The notes under the pieces are model-generated. The model was not told where the DNA came from. It saw only the letters and a program-made list of their open reading frames with translations, and ran no database searches. Shown here piece by piece: positions 13,848-16,892 of a stretch of 16,892 nt of DNA; the first letter of the stretch is position 1, and each line of letters begins with the position of its first letter. A program made the translations under genes and the position numbers. This stretch comes from Betaproteobacteria bacterium UBA1934 (GTDB lineage Bacteria; Pseudomonadota; Gammaproteobacteria; Burkholderiales; Rhodocyclaceae). Location of the stretch: the NCBI GenBank assembly GCA_002337055.1, contig DDFG01000004.1, positions 874,662 to 891,553 on the forward strand. Direction: 5' to 3'.

Positions 13848-13961
13848 CGCCCCCCTCTCTGGGGGGTGGAGCGGGGAAATCGCAGAGCACTGCTCTGCGC
13901 CTGCGAAACGGACCGGCTGTGCAAAGCCGGCTCTCCGCGAGCAACGCGAGCGTGGGGGGCG
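13848..13961. repeat. Composite palindromic intergenic element between lptE and holA
   Basis: A 114-bp GC-rich element bounded by the perfect 8-bp inverted repeats CGCCCCCC (13848-13855) and GGGGGGCG (13954-13961). Inside are four further dyads. CCCCCC/GGGGGG at 13850-13866 has a 5-nt loop. CGCAGAGCA/TGCTCTGCG at 13881-13899 is perfect around one central base. CCGGCT/AGCCGG at 13913-13930 has a 6-nt loop. CGCG/CGCG at 13936-13948 has a 5-nt loop. Nothing in it looks coding. It resembles short dispersed extragenic repeats of betaproteobacteria, but copy number cannot be judged from one window. The hairpins could cause attenuation or stabilise the lptE mRNA end. Confidence 0.75.
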
Positions 13962-13968
13962 TTTCATA

Positions 13969-14475
13969 TCATTCGTCTTCCGGGTCTTTGGGCTTGACGA
14001 TGGAGAGCCGGCGCATGATCTGCGACACCAGATCGTAGTTGATGTCGCGCCAGAGCAGGTTCTCTTCCAGATTCTTGGCGAGAATGGCGGAATCGTTGAA
14101 GGTAATGTCGCGCAGCAGGGTAATTTCGTTGAGCGGCACAATTTCGCGCCCCCTGCTGTCGAGGATGCGGAAGCTGTAGGTTACCTGCAAGCGGAATTCG
14201 CGCACCTGACCCTGCGCGTTCAGGCTGAGGATGGATTTCTCGCGCCGATCCGCCACCTGCTGGAAGACCGCCTCGGCCTTGTCACGCTCGCGCACCAGCT
14301 GGGTCGTCGGCACTGCAGCGAGATAACGCCGCAACGCAATGGCGACGTCGGTGTTGTCCGGCATCGCCAGGAAGATCGACTTGTACGGCAACTGGTTGCC
14401 CGAACTGCCGCGCAACTGGAAGCCGCAGGCAGCCAGGGTCAGCGCGGCGAGAAGAAGGACAACCAGTTTGCGCAT
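13969..14475 (-). CDS. lptE: LPS-assembly lipoprotein LptE
   Basis: An outer-membrane lipoprotein that plugs the LptD barrel and helps insert lipopolysaccharide into the outer leaflet. It has 168 residues. The signal peptide MRKLVVLLLAALTLAAC ends in a lipobox, LAAC, with acylated C17, followed by GFQLRG as in known LptE proteins. The later segment REIVPLNEITLLRDITFNDSAILAKNLEENLLWRDINYDLVSQIMRRL matches the family end. GAGG lies 6 nt before the ATG. The gap to the upstream leuS is 11 bp, as in E. coli leuS-lptE-holA. The palindromic element separates it from holA. Confidence 0.95.
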   Translation of the reverse strand: MRKLVVLLLAALTLAACGFQLRGSSGNQLPYKSIFLAMPDNTDVAIALRRYLAAVPTTQLVRERDKAEAVFQQVADRREKSILSLNAQGQVREFRLQVTYSFRILDSRGREIVPLNEITLLRDITFNDSAILAKNLEENLLWRDINYDLVSQIMRRLSIVKPKDPEDE

Positions 14476-14486
14476 GCGAACCTCGC

Positions 14487-16892
14487 TCAGACGACGATAT
14501 TGACCAGACGCCCCGGCACGACCACCACTTTCTTCGCCGGCTTGCCTTCCATGAATTTCAGCACGGCCTCGTTGGCCAGCGCCGCCGCTTCGATGCTCGC
14601 CTTGTCGGCCGCGGCGGCAACGCGGATGGAACCGCGCAGTTTGCCGTTCACTTGCAGCATCAACTCGATTTCGTCCTGTTTCAAAGCAGCCTGATCGCAC
14701 TTCGGGAAGACGGCATTGCCGGCATCGGCGCCGGGTTGCAGGTAGGCGTAGAGTGCCTGCCCGATGTGCGGCACGATGGGGAAGAGCATCAGCACGGCGG
14801 CTTCGAGCACTTCCTGCGCCAGCGCACGGCCATTGGCGTCGGCCAGATCGGTACGGTCGGCGGCGTTCAACAACTCCATCACTGCGGCGATGGCGGTATT
14901 GAACTGCTTGCGGCGACCGTAATCGTCGGCGACCTTGGCGATGGTCTGGTGCAGCTTGCGGCGCAGATCGGCCTGCGCGGCCGGCAAGCCTTCGCTGCTG
15001 GCGCAAGCCGCGACGACGCCGGCCTGCACATGCTCATGCACCAGCTTCCACAGCCGCTTCATGAAGCGGAAAGCGCCTTCAACGCCGGCATCCGACCACT
15101 CCAGCGACTGGTCCGGCGGCGAGGCGAACATGATGAACAGGCGCGCCGTATCGGCGCCGTACTGGTCGATCAGCGCCTGCGGATCAACACCGTTGTTCTT
15201 GGACTTGGACATCTTCTCGGTGCCGCCGATGATCACCGGCAGGCCGTCGGCCTTCAGCGTGGCACCCACCGGGCGGCCACGCTCGTCAGTCTGGACATCC
15301 ACGTCGGCCGGGTTGATCCACTGCTTTTTGCCCTCGCCGAGTTCCCGATAGAAGGTCGGCGCCACCACCATGCCCTGGGTCAGCAGATTGGCGAAGGGTT
15401 CACCCAGATCGCCGATCAGACCGACATCGCGCATCAGCTTGGTCCAGAAGCGCGAATACAAGAGGTGCAGGATGGCGTGTTCGATACCGCCGATGTACTG
15501 GTCGATACCGCCCTTGCACCAGTACTGGACGCGCTCGTCAACCATCGCCGTGGCGTTATCCGGGCAAGCGTAGCGCATGAAATACCAGGACGATTCGACA
15601 AAGGTGTCCATCGTGTCGGTTTCGCGCCGCGCCTTGCCGCCGCACTTCGGGCAGCTGCATTCGTAGAATTCGGGCATGCGCGCCAGGGGCGAGCCGGCGC
15701 CGGTGATTTCGACATTTTCCGGCAACACGACGGGCAATTGCTCGTCCGGCACCGGCACGTCGCCGCAGCTCGGGCAATGGATGATCGGAATCGGGCACCC
15801 CCAGTAACGCTGGCGGGAAATGCCCCAGTCGCGCAGGCGGAATTGCACCTTCTTCTCGCCCAGATCCTTGGCGGCCAAGTCGGCGGCGATGGCATCGACG
15901 GCGGCTTCATAGGCCAGCCCGTCGTATTTTCTCGAGTTGACGCAGGCGCCCTTGCTCTTGTCGCCGTACCATTCTTGCCATGCGTCGAGCGAGAAGGTTT
16001 CGCCCTCGGCCTGAATAACCTGCTTGATTTCGAGGCTGTATTTCTTGGCAAAGGCAAAGTCGCGCTCGTCATGCGCCGGCACGGCCATCACGGCACCTTC
16101 GCCGTAGCCCATCAGCACATAGTTGCCGACCCAGACCTCGACCTGTTCGCCGGTCAGCGGATGGGTGACGAAAATGCCGGTCGGCATGCCCTTCTTTTCC
16201 ATCGTCGCCAGATCGGCCTCGGCGACGCCGCCCTGCTTGCATTCCTCGATGAAAGCAGCGAGTTGCGGGTTGTTCTTGGCGGCGTGCGTCGCCAGCGGAT
16301 GCTCGGCGGCGACGGCGCAGAAAGTGACACCCATGATGGTGTCGGCGCGGGTGGTGAACACCCACAGCTTTTCCGGCTTGCCATCCAGCTCATACGGGAA
16401 GGCAAAGCGCACGCCGGTGCTCTTGCCGATCCAGTTCTTCTGCATCAACCGCACCTGCTCCGGCCAACCCGGCAGATTGTCCAGTTCGGCCAGCAGTTCC
16501 TCGGCGTAGGCGGTGATCTTCATGTAATACATCGGGATTTCGCGCTTTTCGACCAGCGCGCCGGAGCGCCAGCCGCGCCCGTCGATGACCTGCTCGTTGG
16601 CGAGCACGGTGTGATCGACCGGGTCCCAGTTCACGGTGCCGAGCTTCTTGTAGATCAAGCCCTTTTCGTAGAGGCGGGTGAACAGCCATTGCTCCCAGCG
16701 GTAATACTGCGGCGTGCAGGTCGCCAGCTCGCGTTCCCAATCGATGGCGAAGCCGAGCGACTTCAGCTGGCCCTTCATGTATTCGATATTCTGGTAAGTC
16801 CAGGCGGCCGGCGGCACATTGTTTTGCAGCGCGGCGTTCTCGGCCGGCATGCCGAAGGCGTCCCAGCCCATCGGCTGCAGCACGTTGTAGCC
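14487..16892 (-). CDS. leuS: Leucyl-tRNA synthetase, N-terminus outside the window
   Basis: Charges tRNA(Leu) with leucine. 801 residues are visible of about 860, so the start and the HIGH motif lie beyond the right edge. The visible part starts at GYNVLQPMGWDAFGMPAENAA, where most LeuS have GLPAENAA. The CP1 editing domain contains VFTTRADTIMGVTF and AVPAHDERDFAFA. A zinc-binding insertion has CPSCG (15762-15776) and CPKCG (15639-15653). DTMDTFVESSWYFMRY follows, then the catalytic KMSKS loop (15201-15215). The anticodon-binding domain and a C-terminal domain with LMLQVNGKLRGSI complete the protein. It is the first gene of the leuS-lptE-holA group. Confidence 0.98.
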   Translation of the reverse strand, partial: GYNVLQPMGWDAFGMPAENAALQNNVPPAAWTYQNIEYMKGQLKSLGFAIDWERELATCTPQYYRWEQWLFTRLYEKGLIYKKLGTVNWDPVDHTVLANEQVIDGRGWRSGALVEKREIPMYYMKITAYAEELLAELDNLPGWPEQVRLMQKNWIGKSTGVRFAFPYELDGKPEKLWVFTTRADTIMGVTFCAVAAEHPLATHAAKNNPQLAAFIEECKQGGVAEADLATMEKKGMPTGIFVTHPLTGEQVEVWVGNYVLMGYGEGAVMAVPAHDERDFAFAKKYSLEIKQVIQAEGETFSLDAWQEWYGDKSKGACVNSRKYDGLAYEAAVDAIAADLAAKDLGEKKVQFRLRDWGISRQRYWGCPIPIIHCPSCGDVPVPDEQLPVVLPENVEITGAGSPLARMPEFYECSCPKCGGKARRETDTMDTFVESSWYFMRYACPDNATAMVDERVQYWCKGGIDQYIGGIEHAILHLLYSRFWTKLMRDVGLIGDLGEPFANLLTQGMVVAPTFYRELGEGKKQWINPADVDVQTDERGRPVGATLKADGLPVIIGGTEKMSKSKNNGVDPQALIDQYGADTARLFIMFASPPDQSLEWSDAGVEGAFRFMKRLWKLVHEHVQAGVVAACASSEGLPAAQADLRRKLHQTIAKVADDYGRRKQFNTAIAAVMELLNAADRTDLADANGRALAQEVLEAAVLMLFPIVPHIGQALYAYLQPGADAGNAVFPKCDQAALKQDEIELMLQVNGKLRGSIRVAAAADKASIEAAALANEAVLKFMEGKPAKKVVVVPGRLVNIVV

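Noticed and set aside
13817..13924. N-terminal extension of HolA through the palindromic element
   Set aside because: The 36 extra residues are translated repeat and do not resemble any HolA. The ATG at 13816 gives the family length.
1..16892. tRNA, rRNA, CRISPR array, toxin-antitoxin or defence genes
   Set aside because: I looked for these on both strands and found no repeat-spacer pattern, cloverleaf or recognisable protein. Small structured RNAs cannot be excluded by eye.

Overview
This window of roughly 60% GC carries a dense, mostly housekeeping stretch of a betaproteobacterial chromosome. The gene orders rpsU-yqeY-dnaG-rpoD and leuS-lptE-holA next to proA, and the form of the S21, sigma-70 and XerD proteins, suggest Rhodocyclales (a Dechloromonas/Azonexus-like bacterium). 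That placement is inferred from remembered family features, not from a search.

Layout. Positions 1-3978 (minus strand) hold the macromolecular-synthesis operon: rpsU, a rho-independent-type hairpin, yqeY, dnaG with a GTG start, and rpoD, which is cut at the left edge. A short divergent promoter region (3979-4115) separates it from tsaD (plus), the tRNA t6A synthesis gene. Positions 5132-6500 (minus) hold an MgtC-family membrane protein and plsY. folB (plus) is divergent from plsY and ends directly against ybaK, which forms a coupled pair with a TRIC-family membrane protein gene (both minus). A membrane-anchored diguanylate cyclase (plus, 8196-9035) follows. Positions 9062-12495 (minus) are a run of five overlapping genes: proA, a GNAT acetyltransferase, a small secreted DUF1850-like protein, a methylguanine-DNA methyltransferase and xerD. 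A small cysteine-rich unknown protein (plus, 12574-12843) sits between proA and holA. The right end (minus) holds holA, lptE and leuS, the last cut at the right edge before its HIGH motif.

How the genes work together. The rpsU operon links translation initiation (S21), replication priming (DnaG) and transcription initiation (sigma-70). leuS-lptE-holA links leucine-tRNA charging, outer-membrane LPS assembly and the replicative clamp loader. ybaK and tsaD both act on tRNA quality. plsY begins phospholipid synthesis and folB acts in folate synthesis.

I found no defence system, prophage, IS element, CRISPR array, rRNA or tRNA, and no clear novel multi-gene system. The items most worth a second look are a 114-bp composite palindromic element with 8-bp inverted ends between lptE and holA, the small cysteine-rich protein, the overlapping rpsU/tsaD promoters with a possibly leaderless tsaD, the unusually long Shine-Dalgarno of rpsU, and several convergent gene pairs with no room for a terminator.
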